NCBI RefSeq assembly: GCF_009807035.1
Contig: NZ_WUBI01000002.1
Coordinates: forward strand, 310,001-374,000
Direction of reading: 5' to 3'
DNA length: 64,000 nucleotides
From: Paenibacillus dendrobii
Lineage (GTDB): Bacteria > Bacillota > Bacilli > Paenibacillales > Paenibacillaceae
The notes below the pieces were generated by a model. It did no database searches. It saw nothing but the letters and a program-made list of their open reading frames with translations, and was not told the origin of the DNA. Numbering within the stretch: the first letter of the stretch is position 1; every line of letters starts with the position of its first letter. This document shows positions 8,604 to 17,130 of this stretch, piece by piece. The translations under genes were made by a program, and so were the position numbers.

Positions 8604-8652
8604 AAAAGGCTATTCAATACCGGTAAGAGGTTGCCGGTGTTGAATAGCCTTT
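8604..8652. terminator. Bidirectional terminator between the TPR gene and the peptidase gene
   Basis: 19-bp arms (8605-8623 and 8634-8652, one G-U pair) with A-run on the left and T-run on the right serve both converging genes. Confidence 0.85.
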
Positions 8653-8665
8653 GCTGTAACTATGA

Positions 8666-9790
8666 TTACTTGGTGGTTTCGCGGATAATACTAGTGACCA
8701 TTTCGGCCGCCTTGGCCATATCTACCGCACGGATCCGTTCTTTGGTCGTATGAATATTTTCATAGCCAAGAGCCAGGTTGACGGTCGGAACCCCCATGCC
8801 ATTGAAGATATTGGCATCACTGCCACCACCGGAATGGAAGGTACGGCTGCTCAGCCCGATGTTAGCAATCGCCCGTTGCGCAAGCTTAACGACTTCGTCG
8901 TTCTCGTCAAAGTTAAACGCAGGATACACGATCTCGCCGATAAATTCACAGGTTGCCCCGCATTCCGAAACGGCACTTTCCAGCGCTTCACGCATATGCT
9001 CCATTTGCCGATCCACCTTATCCTGAACAATACTGCGTGCCTCCGCATCAAGCTCCACATAGTCGCATACCACGTTCGTAGCGCCACCGCCGGCAAATTT
9101 ACCAATGTTGGCTGTTGTTTCATGGTCCAGTCTGCCGAGCTTCATGCGGGAGATCGCTTTGGAAGCGACCTGAATGGCACTGATGCCATCTTCCGGATTG
9201 ACGCCGGCATGAGCGGACTTACCGAAAATTTTCATTTTCATTTTGGCCTGAGTTGGAGCCGCAACCGCAATGGCGCCGATTTCCCCGTTCGAATCGATTG
9301 CATAACCCAAATCCGCATCCAGATATTTCGGATCCATGCAGCGTGCTCCCAGCAAGCCGGATTCCTCACCTACCGTAATGATAAACTGAATTTGGCCATG
9401 TGGCACGTTCTCTTCCTGAAGTACTTTAATTGTTTCGAGCAGCACGGCAAGTCCTGCCTTATCGTCAGAGCCGAGAATCGTGGTGCCGTCGCTCGTAATC
9501 CATCCGTCTTCGTGAAGGGTCGGCTTGATGCCTTTACCTGGCGTCACGGTATCCATATGACAGGTGAAGAACAGCTTCGGAGCGTTGCAGCCGGCTGTTC
9601 CTTTCATCGTCACGATCAGATTGCCAGCGCCGTGCCCCGTTCTTTCCTTGGAATCATCTTCAACCACTTGCAGACCCAAATCCCCGAACTTTTTTTTCAG
9701 AACGACGGAAATCTCTTCTTCGTGTCCCGTCTCGCTGTCCACCTTCACGAGTTCCATAAATTCTTCCACTAAACGGTCTTGTCTGATCAT
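8666..9790 (-). CDS. yqjE: M20-family metallopeptidase, PepT-like (YqjE)
   Basis: A 374-residue di-zinc peptidase of the tripeptidase T/PepT2 group. Metal-binding and catalytic segments are FFTCHMDTV (His/Asp), GSDDKAGLA (bridging Asp), VGEESGLLG (catalytic and ligand Glu), AIDSNG and a late HSGGGSDAN. A dimerisation domain is inserted (IFGKSAHAGVNPEDGISAI). It is cytoplasmic, with a probable role in peptide turnover. ATG follows GAGAGGG. Divergent from prli42. Confidence 0.88.
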   Translation of the reverse strand: MIRQDRLVEEFMELVKVDSETGHEEEISVVLKKKFGDLGLQVVEDDSKERTGHGAGNLIVTMKGTAGCNAPKLFFTCHMDTVTPGKGIKPTLHEDGWITSDGTTILGSDDKAGLAVLLETIKVLQEENVPHGQIQFIITVGEESGLLGARCMDPKYLDADLGYAIDSNGEIGAIAVAAPTQAKMKMKIFGKSAHAGVNPEDGISAIQVASKAISRMKLGRLDHETTANIGKFAGGGATNVVCDYVELDAEARSIVQDKVDRQMEHMREALESAVSECGATCEFIGEIVYPAFNFDENDEVVKLAQRAIANIGLSSRTFHSGGGSDANIFNGMGVPTVNLALGYENIHTTKERIRAVDMAKAAEMVTSIIRETTK

Positions 9791-9894
9791 TGGACTTCCC
9801 TCTCTCTCATTGTTAAGTTACAATAAACCTAGCAGATGCCTAGTGAATACTCGCTATGGCATTCCATTTATCTTCTATTCATAAAGGAGTAGCT

Positions 9895-9996
9895 ATGCAA
9901 AATAAAAAATGGTTTCGCATTTTCGTTTATCTGATGCTCATCGCCATGTTCGGCTCCGTTATTTTCGGAGTGGTCGAATCCCTGATCGCCCGCTGA
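9895..9996 (+). CDS. prli42: Stressosome-associated protein Prli42 (33 residues)
   Basis: ATG at 9895 behind a strong AAAGGAG (5 nt spacing) encodes 33 residues: a short positive N-terminus (QNKKWFR) and one membrane helix (IFVYLMLIAMFGSVIFGV), then a stop at 9994-9996. This charge pattern, the LMLIAM core and the length match the Listeria/Bacillus Prli42 miniprotein, which anchors the stressosome at the membrane in Listeria. It ends one base before the convergent lipB stop. Too short for default gene callers; the ribosome site and family match make it convincing. Confidence 0.82.
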   Translation: MQNKKWFRIFVYLMLIAMFGSVIFGVVESLIAR

Positions 9997-9997
9997 T

Positions 9998-10690
9998 TCA
10001 GCGGGCAGTATCTGGGATCGGCTTCGCCTCATAGTCAAATACCTTCGTAAAGAACGGCACGATTTCCTCTGCAACCTGTTCCACGGTAAAGGATCTCCCC
10101 GCGCACTCCTCAAGCGAGGTCACTCCATACTCCTGAATGCCGCAAGGAATGATTCCTTTAAAACCCTGCTCACCTATTCCTGCCTTGATGTTAAATGCAA
10201 ACCCGTGACTGGTCACGAACGCCCGCCGGCTTCGGCATTTGTTGAATTTTACGCCAATGGCGCATATCTTCAAATCGCCTACCCATACACCTGTATACTC
10301 GGGTTTGCGTCCCGCTTCGATTCCGTAATGATCCAAATAATTGATGATGACCTGCTCAAGATCGCGCAAATAGCCATGCAAATCGAGTCCCGCACCTTCC
10401 AGCGTAAGCAGAGGGTAGCCGACAAGCTGGCCCGGCCCATGGTATGTAATATCGCCGCCGCGGTCGATCTCGAACAAACCGATGCCTTGTTCCTCGAGCT
10501 GTTCCTTGCTCAAAAGCAGGTGCTCCGGATGTCTTTGGGAACCAATGGTATAGGTTGGCGGATGCTGCAAGAGCAGCAGGGTATCCTGCTGCTCTTCAAG
10601 GTCAATGCTTTTCACGATCGATTTTTGCAAATCCCATGCTGCATCATAACCCATCATCGGCGTATAGGAAACATGAAGTGCCTTGTTCAT
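9998..10690 (-). CDS. lipB: Octanoyl-[ACP]:protein N-octanoyltransferase LipB
   Basis: A 230-residue LipB that transfers octanoate from ACP to lipoyl domains, the first step of lipoate synthesis. The signature RGGDITYHGPGQLVGYPL starts at residue 77; catalytic Lys141 (KICAIG) and Cys183 (IIPCGI) are both present, as is TSHGFAFN. I start at the ATG of MNKALHV (AGGAGAGGG upstream) rather than 21 codons earlier. It sits right downstream of the lipoate-dependent E2 gene, a natural supply-and-demand pairing. B. subtilis uses the unrelated LipM/LipL route. Confidence 0.92.
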   Translation of the reverse strand: MNKALHVSYTPMMGYDAAWDLQKSIVKSIDLEEQQDTLLLLQHPPTYTIGSQRHPEHLLLSKEQLEEQGIGLFEIDRGGDITYHGPGQLVGYPLLTLEGAGLDLHGYLRDLEQVIINYLDHYGIEAGRKPEYTGVWVGDLKICAIGVKFNKCRSRRAFVTSHGFAFNIKAGIGEQGFKGIIPCGIQEYGVTSLEECAGRSFTVEQVAEEIVPFFTKVFDYEAKPIPDTAR

Positions 10691-10773
10691 AAGTGGTCCA
10701 CGCCCTCTCCTGATGATGAATGTACTGCCTATATAATTTAAACCATGAAGCAAACTTATTTCAATCGATGCCG

Positions 10774-12138
10774 TTAATAAACCTTGGTATCCAGCGTATA
10801 GGCTTCGATATTCTCCTTCACCCGCTGCAGGAACCGCCCGCAGATAACGCCGTCCAGAATCCGGTGATCCAGTGACAAACAGATGTTGGCCATGGAACGG
10901 ACGGCAATCATGTCATTGATGACGACGGGACGCTTAACGATCGATTCGAACGTCAGAATCGCTGCCTGCGGATAATTGATGATCGGATAAGAAAGAATGG
11001 ATCCGAACGAACCGGTGTTGTTCACGGTAAAGGTTCCTCCTTGCATATCCTCCAGCTTCAATTTACCTTGGCGGGTTTTGGTAGCAAGCTCTTCAATCTC
11101 CCGCGCAAGTCCCGCAATATTTTTCTGATCCGCTCTTTGAATGACTGGCGTCATAACCGAATCTTCCGTACCGACGGCCAGCGAAATGTTGATATCGCGT
11201 TTGACGATGATTTTGTTCACGGCCCACACGGAGTTCATGATCGGATAATCCTTGATCGCATTCACGACGGCTTTCAGGAAAAAGGCTAGGTACGTTAAAT
11301 TATAACCTTCCCGGCGCTTGAATTCATCCTTCAGCTTGTTGCGAAGCAGTACCAGATTGGTCACGTCCACTTCGACCATCGTCCATGCATGCGGAATTTC
11401 GGACACGCTTTGGCGCATGTTGGTCGCAATCGCATTGCGGAGCGGGGTCACATCAATCAGCGTCTCACGCTCGCCGCCTCTTTCCACCTCAATCGGCGGA
11501 ATTTTAGGCGTTTCTGTCATGTGCAGACCCGAGTTTCTTTCCGGTGCCGGCGGCTTTGAAATATACTGCTCAGGCGTTACCGCAGGATTGGCATGTGGCA
11601 GATCCCTGAACGGAGACTGCGCCGCCTGATTCCCTTGGACTTCGGTGTTCTGCGGCTGGCTGGCTGCACCGCCGTTTTCGACAAAGGCCAGTAGATCCTT
11701 ACGCGTAATCCGTCCGCCCATGCCGGTCCCCTGTACGGCGTTCAAGTTGACGCCATGTTCTGCGGCCAGGGATTGTACCGCCGGCGAATACCGGCTTCTC
11801 ATCGACTGGTCGCCTGAAGCGCCAGTCGGGGCACTCGCGGGAACTTCTTGCGCCTGTTGGTTCACAACCGGTGCAGCGGTTTGGCCGGCGGCGGCCATAC
11901 GGCAGATCACTTCTCCGACGGCGACGTTCTGGCCTTCCTCCGCAATCAATTCGGACATGACACCATCGATGGTGGATGGAATCTCGGCATTGACCTTGTC
12001 GGTAATGACCTCGCAAATCGGCTCGTACTGCTCAACCTTATCTCCAGGCTGCTTTAGCCACTTGGCAATGGTTGCCGAAACCAGCGATTCGGCCAGCTGC
12101 GGCATCACCACATCGGTTAACTTTTGATTTTCTGACAT
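10774..12138 (-). CDS. bkdB: Branched-chain 2-oxoacid dehydrogenase E2 (lipoamide acyltransferase)
   Basis: A 454-residue E2. It has an N-terminal lipoyl domain with the lipoylation site in ITDKVNAEIPS (Lys about residue 48), an Ala/Pro/Gln-rich linker, a peripheral-subunit-binding domain (SPAVQSLAAEHGVNLNAVQG), a second linker and the C-terminal acyltransferase domain ending with the catalytic LSLDHRILDG. DKVNAE is typical of branched-chain rather than pyruvate E2. It is the last gene of the four-gene cluster, with lipB following. Confidence 0.9.
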   Translation of the reverse strand: MSENQKLTDVVMPQLAESLVSATIAKWLKQPGDKVEQYEPICEVITDKVNAEIPSTIDGVMSELIAEEGQNVAVGEVICRMAAAGQTAAPVVNQQAQEVPASAPTGASGDQSMRSRYSPAVQSLAAEHGVNLNAVQGTGMGGRITRKDLLAFVENGGAASQPQNTEVQGNQAAQSPFRDLPHANPAVTPEQYISKPPAPERNSGLHMTETPKIPPIEVERGGERETLIDVTPLRNAIATNMRQSVSEIPHAWTMVEVDVTNLVLLRNKLKDEFKRREGYNLTYLAFFLKAVVNAIKDYPIMNSVWAVNKIIVKRDINISLAVGTEDSVMTPVIQRADQKNIAGLAREIEELATKTRQGKLKLEDMQGGTFTVNNTGSFGSILSYPIINYPQAAILTFESIVKRPVVINDMIAVRSMANICLSLDHRILDGVICGRFLQRVKENIEAYTLDTKVY

Positions 12139-12158
12139 GTTTTCACCTCTAAGCTTCC

Positions 12159-13145
12159 CTAGTAGATTGCCAATGTACGCATGGCTTCTTTCACTTTATC
12201 CTTGCTCAACATATAGAACTTCTCCATCGGCGGGCTGATCGGCATGGCAGGCACATCCGGGCTGCAGCAGCGCATGATCGGTGCATCGAGATCAAACAGG
12301 CATTCCTCGGAAATAATGGCCGCAACCTCGGCTCCGACGCCGCCGGTTTTGTTATCCTCGTGAACGATCAGCACCTTGCCGGTTTTGCGGACGGCTTCAA
12401 TAATGCTGTCACGGTCGAGCGGCTGCAGTGTGCGCAAATCGAGGATATGGGACGTAATGCCCTCTTCCTTCTCAAGCTCTTCAGCAGCCTGCATGCAGAA
12501 ATGCAGCGGCATGCTGTATCCGATGACCGTAATATCCGCGCCTTCACGCAGCAGATTGGCCTCGCCGATCGGAACCGTGTAATCATCGAGCGGTACATCG
12601 CCTTGTATCATTTTGTAGCATTTTTTATTTTCGAAAAAGAGTACCGGATCCGGATCCTGGATCGCTGCTTTGAGCAGCCCCTTGGCATCGTATGCGGTGA
12701 ACGGAGCAACAATTTTCAGGCCGGGCGTACCGAAGAAGATGGATTCCGGACATTGGGAGTGGTACAGACCGCCGAAAATCCCGCCGCCGATCGGCGCTCT
12801 GACAACAACCGGACAGCTCCAGTCGTTATTCGAGCGGTAACGGATTTTGGCCGCCTCGCTGATGATCTGGTTGGTCGCAGGCAGCATGAAATCGGAATAC
12901 TGCATTTCGGCAATCGGCTTCATGCCCACCATGGCAGCCCCGATGGCAACGCCGGCAATGGCGGATTCCGCGAGCGGCGTATCCATTACCCGTTCTTCTC
13001 CAAATTGCTCCAGAAGACCTTTGGTCGTCGTGAACACGCCGCCTTTCACGCCCACATCCTCGCCGAGGACGAATACGGACTCATCTTTCTCCATCTCTTC
13101 CTTGATTGCCAGACGGATTGCATCGATATATTCCATTACTGCCAT
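12159..13145 (-). CDS. bkdAB: Branched-chain 2-oxoacid dehydrogenase E1 subunit beta
   Basis: A 328-residue transketolase-like beta subunit. Signatures are FVLGEDVGVKGG, DTPLAESAIAG, MQYSDFMLPA, NQIISEAAK and VRAPIGGGIFGG. It pairs with the alpha subunit to decarboxylate branched 2-oxoacids from Val/Ile/Leu. It starts ATG behind AAGGGGG and overlaps the alpha gene's end by ten bases, so the subunits are translationally coupled. Confidence 0.92.
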   Translation of the reverse strand: MAVMEYIDAIRLAIKEEMEKDESVFVLGEDVGVKGGVFTTTKGLLEQFGEERVMDTPLAESAIAGVAIGAAMVGMKPIAEMQYSDFMLPATNQIISEAAKIRYRSNNDWSCPVVVRAPIGGGIFGGLYHSQCPESIFFGTPGLKIVAPFTAYDAKGLLKAAIQDPDPVLFFENKKCYKMIQGDVPLDDYTVPIGEANLLREGADITVIGYSMPLHFCMQAAEELEKEEGITSHILDLRTLQPLDRDSIIEAVRKTGKVLIVHEDNKTGGVGAEVAAIISEECLFDLDAPIMRCCSPDVPAMPISPPMEKFYMLSKDKVKEAMRTLAIY

Positions 13146-14176
13146 GTGGTTTCCCCCTTCTTACGATCATCCGCGTAGACATGCAGCATGGTGTCTTCCG
13201 GCTTCGGAAAAGGTGCATTGTCCGCATACTCGGTCGCATCCTTAATTTCCAGCGCCAGCTGCTCCAGAAGATCCGCTTCTTTCGTCTCATCCCAAATGCC
13301 GCAGTCCATCAAATAATTTTTAAACCGGGCAATCCCGTCTTTCTTCCAGTTCTCTTCCACTTCTTCTTTGGTCCGGTATGCCAAATCGTTATCCGAAGTG
13401 GAATGCGGAGACAAGCGATACATCATCGCTTCGATCAACGTAGGACCTTCGCCGCGGATCGCACGCTCACGAGCTTCCTTGACGGCCCGGTACACGGCAA
13501 GCGCATCATTGCCATCTACCCGGATCCCGGGGAACCCATAACCCAGCGCACGGTCACTCACCTTGCCGCTGATCTGCTTGTGAAGCGGAACCGATATCGC
13601 GTATTGGTTGTTTTCACACATGATAATGACAGGAAGCTTATGCACGCCGGCAAAGTTGCAGCCCTCGTGAAAATCGCCCTGATTGCTGGAGCCTTCGCCA
13701 AAAGTAACGAAAGATACGAGCTCCTGCTTTCTCATCTTGGCGGCAAGCGCAACGCCTACCGCATGCGGCACCTGCGTGGTCACAGGACTGGAGCCTGTCA
13801 CGATGCGCAGTTTTTTGGAACCGAAGTGCCCTGGCATTTGGCGTCCGCCGCTGTTCGGATCCTCTGCCTTCGCAAATGCAGATAGCATCAGTTCCCGAGC
13901 GGTCATGCCCACGGTTAAAACAAATCCATAATCACGGTAATACGGAAGAAAATAATCCTTTTCCCGGTCCAAAGCGAACGCTGCCGCGACCTGAGCGGTC
14001 TCCTGGCCGACGCCCGATACGTGAAAGTTGATTTTGCCTGCGCGCTGCAGCAACAAATTACGCTCATCGAATTTGCGTGCGAGCAGCATATATCTGTACA
14101 TGTCGATCACTTGTCCGTTGCTGAGTCCAAGCTGCTCATGTTCATGCCCTGTTCCAACAGTACCTTGTTCATTCAT
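13136..14176 (-). CDS. bkdAA: Branched-chain 2-oxoacid dehydrogenase E1 subunit alpha
   Basis: A 346-residue thiamine-diphosphate subunit. The TPP motif runs from GEGSSNQGDFHEG to MCENNQYAIS; the phosphorylation-loop-like RLSPHSTSDND is also visible. The start is set at the ATG of MNEQGTV because AAGGAGG lies nine bases upstream. It is preceded by a 167-nt gap after lpdV in which a TATAAT-like element occurs without a convincing -35, so a secondary promoter is possible. Confidence 0.92.
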   Translation of the reverse strand: MNEQGTVGTGHEHEQLGLSNGQVIDMYRYMLLARKFDERNLLLQRAGKINFHVSGVGQETAQVAAAFALDREKDYFLPYYRDYGFVLTVGMTARELMLSAFAKAEDPNSGGRQMPGHFGSKKLRIVTGSSPVTTQVPHAVGVALAAKMRKQELVSFVTFGEGSSNQGDFHEGCNFAGVHKLPVIIMCENNQYAISVPLHKQISGKVSDRALGYGFPGIRVDGNDALAVYRAVKEARERAIRGEGPTLIEAMMYRLSPHSTSDNDLAYRTKEEVEENWKKDGIARFKNYLMDCGIWDETKEADLLEQLALEIKDATEYADNAPFPKPEDTMLHVYADDRKKGETTWQ

Positions 14177-14343
14177 GCGAGGTACCTCCTTATTAATAAA
14201 GCCTTCGACCAAATTCTTATCCTGCTATTAAAACCTGGTACTAAGACTTGGGTTAACCTTATTATAATCCTTTCTGCACCAAAAAGAAAAGGAGGTTTTC
14301 AAACTTTTCTATCCGACTTGCCAACAAAATCTATCTTCTCCGA

Positions 14344-15765
14344 TTACATCCCAATGGAGAGTCCGTCCACGGCCAGCATGGATTCTCCAACGATTTCGGA
14401 GAGTGTCGGATGCGGATGAACCATCTGTCCAACCTCCCAAGGAGTGGCGTCCAGAACCTGAGCCAGAGCCGCCTCGCTGATCAAATCTGTCACATGCGTA
14501 CCGATCATTTGCACGCCAATGATGTCATTGCTCTTAGCATCAGCTACAACCTTCACGAATCCATCCTTGCTGCCATGAACTAAAGCTTTGCCAATCGCCT
14601 GGAACGGGAACTTGCCAACCTTGACCTCCATGCCTTTTTGACGCGCTTCTTTTTCCGTCAGTCCGACGCTGGCCACTTCCGGTCTCGTATATACGCAGCG
14701 CGGGATCATATGCGACGGAACATGATGAACGGCTTCGCCGGCAAGATGATTGACCGCCGCAATGCCTTCATGGCTCGCTGCGTGCGCAAGCTGTAGCCCC
14801 CCGATGACATCCCCGATCGCGTAAATATGAGATTCACCGGTTTGCAGATGCTTATTGACTGCGATAAAGCCCTTTTCAACCCTCACATCCGTGTTTTCCA
14901 GCCCGATATTTTCCACGTTGGCTTGGCGTCCGACCGACACGAGAATACAAGATGCCGTCAAAGTCTCGGTTTGTTCCCCCTTCTGAAGATCGATGCTAAC
15001 GCGGCCATCCGCCGCTTGGTACGTATCCGTCTTCACCGTACTCCCGGTATGTACTTTCACGCCGCGCTTGGCGAGAAGCTTCTGCAGCTCGCGCGCTACA
15101 TCCTCGTCTTCGGCGGGAAGCAGCTGCTGCGCCGCTTCGACGATGGTCACCTGAACGCCAAAATCGTTAAGCATGGATGCCCATTCCACACCGATGACGC
15201 CGCCGCCGACAATAATAATCGATTCCGGCAGCTCGTCCATGCCAAGCGCTTCATCGCTGGTCAAAATGTAACGGCCATCCGGTTCGAGTCCCGGCAGCGT
15301 GCGCGGACGAGAGCCCGTGGCAATGATCAGATTCGTCGGCACGACCGTTTCCATTTCGCCGTCCGCCAGCTCGACGGCCACGGCTCCGCTTTTCGGAGAA
15401 AAAATCGAAGGCCCGGTAACGCGCCCTTTGCCCTGCAGGACCTGAATCTTATTTTTGCGCATCAAATACTGTACTCCTTGATGCAGCTGATCGACGATTG
15501 CCGATTTCCGGTTCTGCACCTTGGAGAAAACCACCGTCGCACCTGTAGTCTCAATGCCGTAGCTTTCACTTTCGCGGATGTCCGCGTATACCTCTGCACT
15601 CCGCAGCAGCGACTTGCTCGGGATACATCCCCGGTGAAGACAGGTGCCTCCCAGCTTGTCCGATTCAATAATTACAACCTGTTTGCCAAGCTGGGCTGCC
15701 CGGATCGCCGCAACATAACCACCGGTTCCACCTCCGAGAACTGCCACGTCACAAGAAATTGTCAT
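14344..15765 (-). CDS. lpdV: Dihydrolipoyl dehydrogenase (E3) of the branched-chain complex
   Basis: A 473-residue FAD disulfide reductase. It has an N-terminal GGGTGGYVAA FAD fold, the redox pair in GGTCLHRGCIP, a second dinucleotide fold (IIVGGGVIGVEWAS), the AIGDVIGG FAD motif and the C-terminal HPHPTLSE active-site His-Glu. It reoxidises dihydrolipoamide with NAD. Start at the ATG of MTISCDV (GGGGG, 6 nt). It leads the lpdV-bkdAA-bkdAB-bkdB cluster. Unlike B. subtilis, ptb, bcd, buk and bkdR are not adjacent. Confidence 0.92.
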   Translation of the reverse strand: MTISCDVAVLGGGTGGYVAAIRAAQLGKQVVIIESDKLGGTCLHRGCIPSKSLLRSAEVYADIRESESYGIETTGATVVFSKVQNRKSAIVDQLHQGVQYLMRKNKIQVLQGKGRVTGPSIFSPKSGAVAVELADGEMETVVPTNLIIATGSRPRTLPGLEPDGRYILTSDEALGMDELPESIIIVGGGVIGVEWASMLNDFGVQVTIVEAAQQLLPAEDEDVARELQKLLAKRGVKVHTGSTVKTDTYQAADGRVSIDLQKGEQTETLTASCILVSVGRQANVENIGLENTDVRVEKGFIAVNKHLQTGESHIYAIGDVIGGLQLAHAASHEGIAAVNHLAGEAVHHVPSHMIPRCVYTRPEVASVGLTEKEARQKGMEVKVGKFPFQAIGKALVHGSKDGFVKVVADAKSNDIIGVQMIGTHVTDLISEAALAQVLDATPWEVGQMVHPHPTLSEIVGESMLAVDGLSIGM

Positions 15766-15785
15766 ATCCATCCCCCACATTTATC

Positions 15786-15800
15786 ATTAATTAGAAAATT
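15786..15800 (-). promoter_or_regulatory. Weak CodY-box-like sequence in the lpdV leader
   Basis: The minus strand reads AATTTTCTAATTAAT, 11 of 15 matches to the CodY consensus AATTTTCWGAAAATT by my count, between the putative promoter and the lpdV start. CodY represses bkd in B. subtilis, which makes the match worth noting, but four mismatches in an AT-rich leader could be chance. Confidence 0.25.
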
Positions 15801-15848
15801 CAAGAGTCCTATAAGCTCCATTTCTGATGCTCTCATCGTATCTTTTCT

Positions 15849-15876
15849 ATTGTACTCCCTTTTTCCTTCATTACAA
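15849..15876 (-). promoter_or_regulatory. Putative sigma-A promoter for lpdV-bkd
   Basis: On the minus strand TTGTAA (15871-15876), 16-nt spacer, TACAAT (15849-15854), about 84 nt before the lpdV start. Back-to-back with the promoter of the DUF2627 gene. Confidence 0.55.
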
Positions 15877-15883
15877 ATTAGAT

Positions 15884-15901
15884 TGTCCACCTAAATGGAC
15901 A
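15884..15901. promoter_or_regulatory. Perfect dyad TGTCCA-N6-TGGACA between divergent promoters
   Basis: An 18-bp perfect inverted repeat lies between the divergent lpdV and DUF2627 promoters; its right arm is the -35 hexamer of the latter and it sits just upstream of the lpdV -35. This is the geometry of an operator controlling both, regulator unknown. Confidence 0.4.
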
Positions 15902-15924
15902 GAAGATCATGAAAACGTTATGAT
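15896..15924 (+). promoter_or_regulatory. Putative sigma-A promoter for the DUF2627 gene
   Basis: TGGACA (15896-15901), 17-nt spacer, TATGAT (15919-15924), 40 nt before the ATG at 15965. Confidence 0.6.
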
Positions 15925-15964
15925 AGGAATAAGCAAAAAAGAACGACAGGAAGGGATTTTTCAG

Positions 15965-16267
15965 ATGAAATTAATGATTTCCCGCTTCATTGCCATTCTT
16001 ATTCTTGTTGTGCCAGGACTGATGGCAATGACAGGTTTTTTATTTATGAAGGACGCCGTATTTGCCTTCTATTCCGTTCACGGGGACGCGAGCGTAGCTA
16101 ACCCATCGTTCGGTTGGAGCCACTTTCTGCTGGGCTTGCTGATGTTCCTGATCGGCATGAGCTTTCTTGGCGGATGGATTCTATACCGGGACCGCAAACG
16201 GAATTATGTAGGACCACGATTTAAGGAAAAACGCAAGCCCAAACCGCCGGCTCAGCCAACTTCATAA
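15965..16267 (+). CDS. yqzF: DUF2627 family membrane protein (YqzF)
   Basis: A 100-residue protein with two membrane helices (FIAILILVVPGLMAMTGFLF and FLLGLLMFLIGMSFLGGWIL) and a basic C-terminus (RDRKRN...EKRKPKPP). Length and layout match DUF2627/YqzF, which in B. subtilis also neighbours the bkd genes. ATG at 15965 follows AGGAAGGG. Function unknown. Confidence 0.8.
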   Translation: MKLMISRFIAILILVVPGLMAMTGFLFMKDAVFAFYSVHGDASVANPSFGWSHFLLGLLMFLIGMSFLGGWILYRDRKRNYVGPRFKEKRKPKPPAQPTS

Positions 16268-16274
16268 ACGCAAG

Positions 16275-16310
16275 AAAACCCCGCCGCTTTATATTGTGGT
16301 GGGGTTTTTT
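16275..16310. terminator. Bidirectional terminator between yqzF and the 16309 gene
   Basis: AACCCCGCCGC (16277-16287) pairs with GTGGTGGGGTT (16296-16306), with A-run before and TTTTTT after. It overlaps the stop codon of the convergent minus-strand gene by two bases. Confidence 0.85.
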
Positions 16311-16641
16311 AGCTTTTTCGCATCGATTGGGACAGCGTTGTCAGATGCGGAATCAAATCTGGTCCGCTTGCGATCACATCCAAAGGTATATCTTCTTCTT
16401 CCTCCCGCTCCTTATTGCCGAGAATCGACTCCTCGGTCAACGATGTACTGGTCAGTATCACTTTTAGCTCGTTATTTCGATTATAAAGCACGGATTCCAC
16501 CACAAAAAAACCGGAGAGAAGTGCTCCCACAACTGCAATTTGCTGTGGACTTAATTCCGTAGAAGTAATCGAAGCCCGAAGCGGCTTCTTTTTTGGAGGA
16601 GCTTTGTAATTCTGCTGCGGCTTCTTTCTGGGACGCCCCAC
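16309..16641 (-). CDS. Hypothetical protein, 110 residues, basic N-terminus
   Basis: GTG start behind GGCGGGG. The first 25 residues are Lys/Arg/Pro-rich (GRPRKKPQQNYKAPPKKKP), followed by a hydrophobic stretch IAVVGALLSGFFVVESVLY and an acidic REEEEDIP segment. The middle segment could be a single membrane span or a helix-strand core. I do not recognise a family. Confidence 0.6.
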   Translation of the reverse strand: MGRPRKKPQQNYKAPPKKKPLRASITSTELSPQQIAVVGALLSGFFVVESVLYNRNNELKVILTSTSLTEESILGNKEREEEEDIPLDVIASGPDLIPHLTTLSQSMRKS

Positions 16642-16736
16642 TTCATCACCCCGCCATATCTGATGTACTACTGATACAGCATATAACGGCAGAGTGAAAT
16701 TGGTGTATCTTAATTAGAAAATAAGCGTTACGCCTG

Positions 16737-16949
16737 CTATTCGTATAAAGCATCCCGCAATTTGGTCGACATTCTCGATTCCTTGGAAGAACTCTTCAAA
16801 ATGGTTCTACGCAGCGAGTGATTCTGAAGGATGGAAGTGTTTAAATCCGCCAGCAGCTCTTCCACAAGTGCTTTGACCTCTGGTGCCTGCTCCATTTCAT
16901 TTGACAATTCCGTAATTCTTTCCTTATATTGTTCTATCTTTTCAAGCAT
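16737..16949 (-). CDS. Hypothetical protein, 70 residues, helical
   Basis: ATG with GGAGG eight bases upstream. The residues are heptad-like and charged (LEKIEQYKERITELSNEMEQ, VKALVEELLADLN), predicting a coiled coil, then a Ser/Lys-rich tail. No family recognised. The good ribosome site and codon use argue it is real. Confidence 0.65.
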   Translation of the reverse strand: MLEKIEQYKERITELSNEMEQAPEVKALVEELLADLNTSILQNHSLRRTILKSSSKESRMSTKLRDALYE

Positions 16950-17130
16950 GATTTCTTACCTCCGTAGTCCATTGTTTCCTTCACTAACCTTACCACTTTC
17001 TGACCTGCGCAGCCAGTACGCAAATGTCTATAGCCACCCCCAACAGATTATGGTACTCTATAAAAGTCGCCATTTTTCGTGATTCTTCATCCTATGAAAG
17101 ACCTGCTTCAAGTGGGAAAGGAGCATAAAA

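Noticed and set aside
8750-9772. 340-codon plus-strand frame opposite the PepT-like gene
   Set aside because: Shadow; the minus-strand peptidase has all metal motifs.
14827-15894. 355-codon plus-strand frame opposite lpdV
   Set aside because: Antisense to lpdV with Arg/His-rich nonsense composition.
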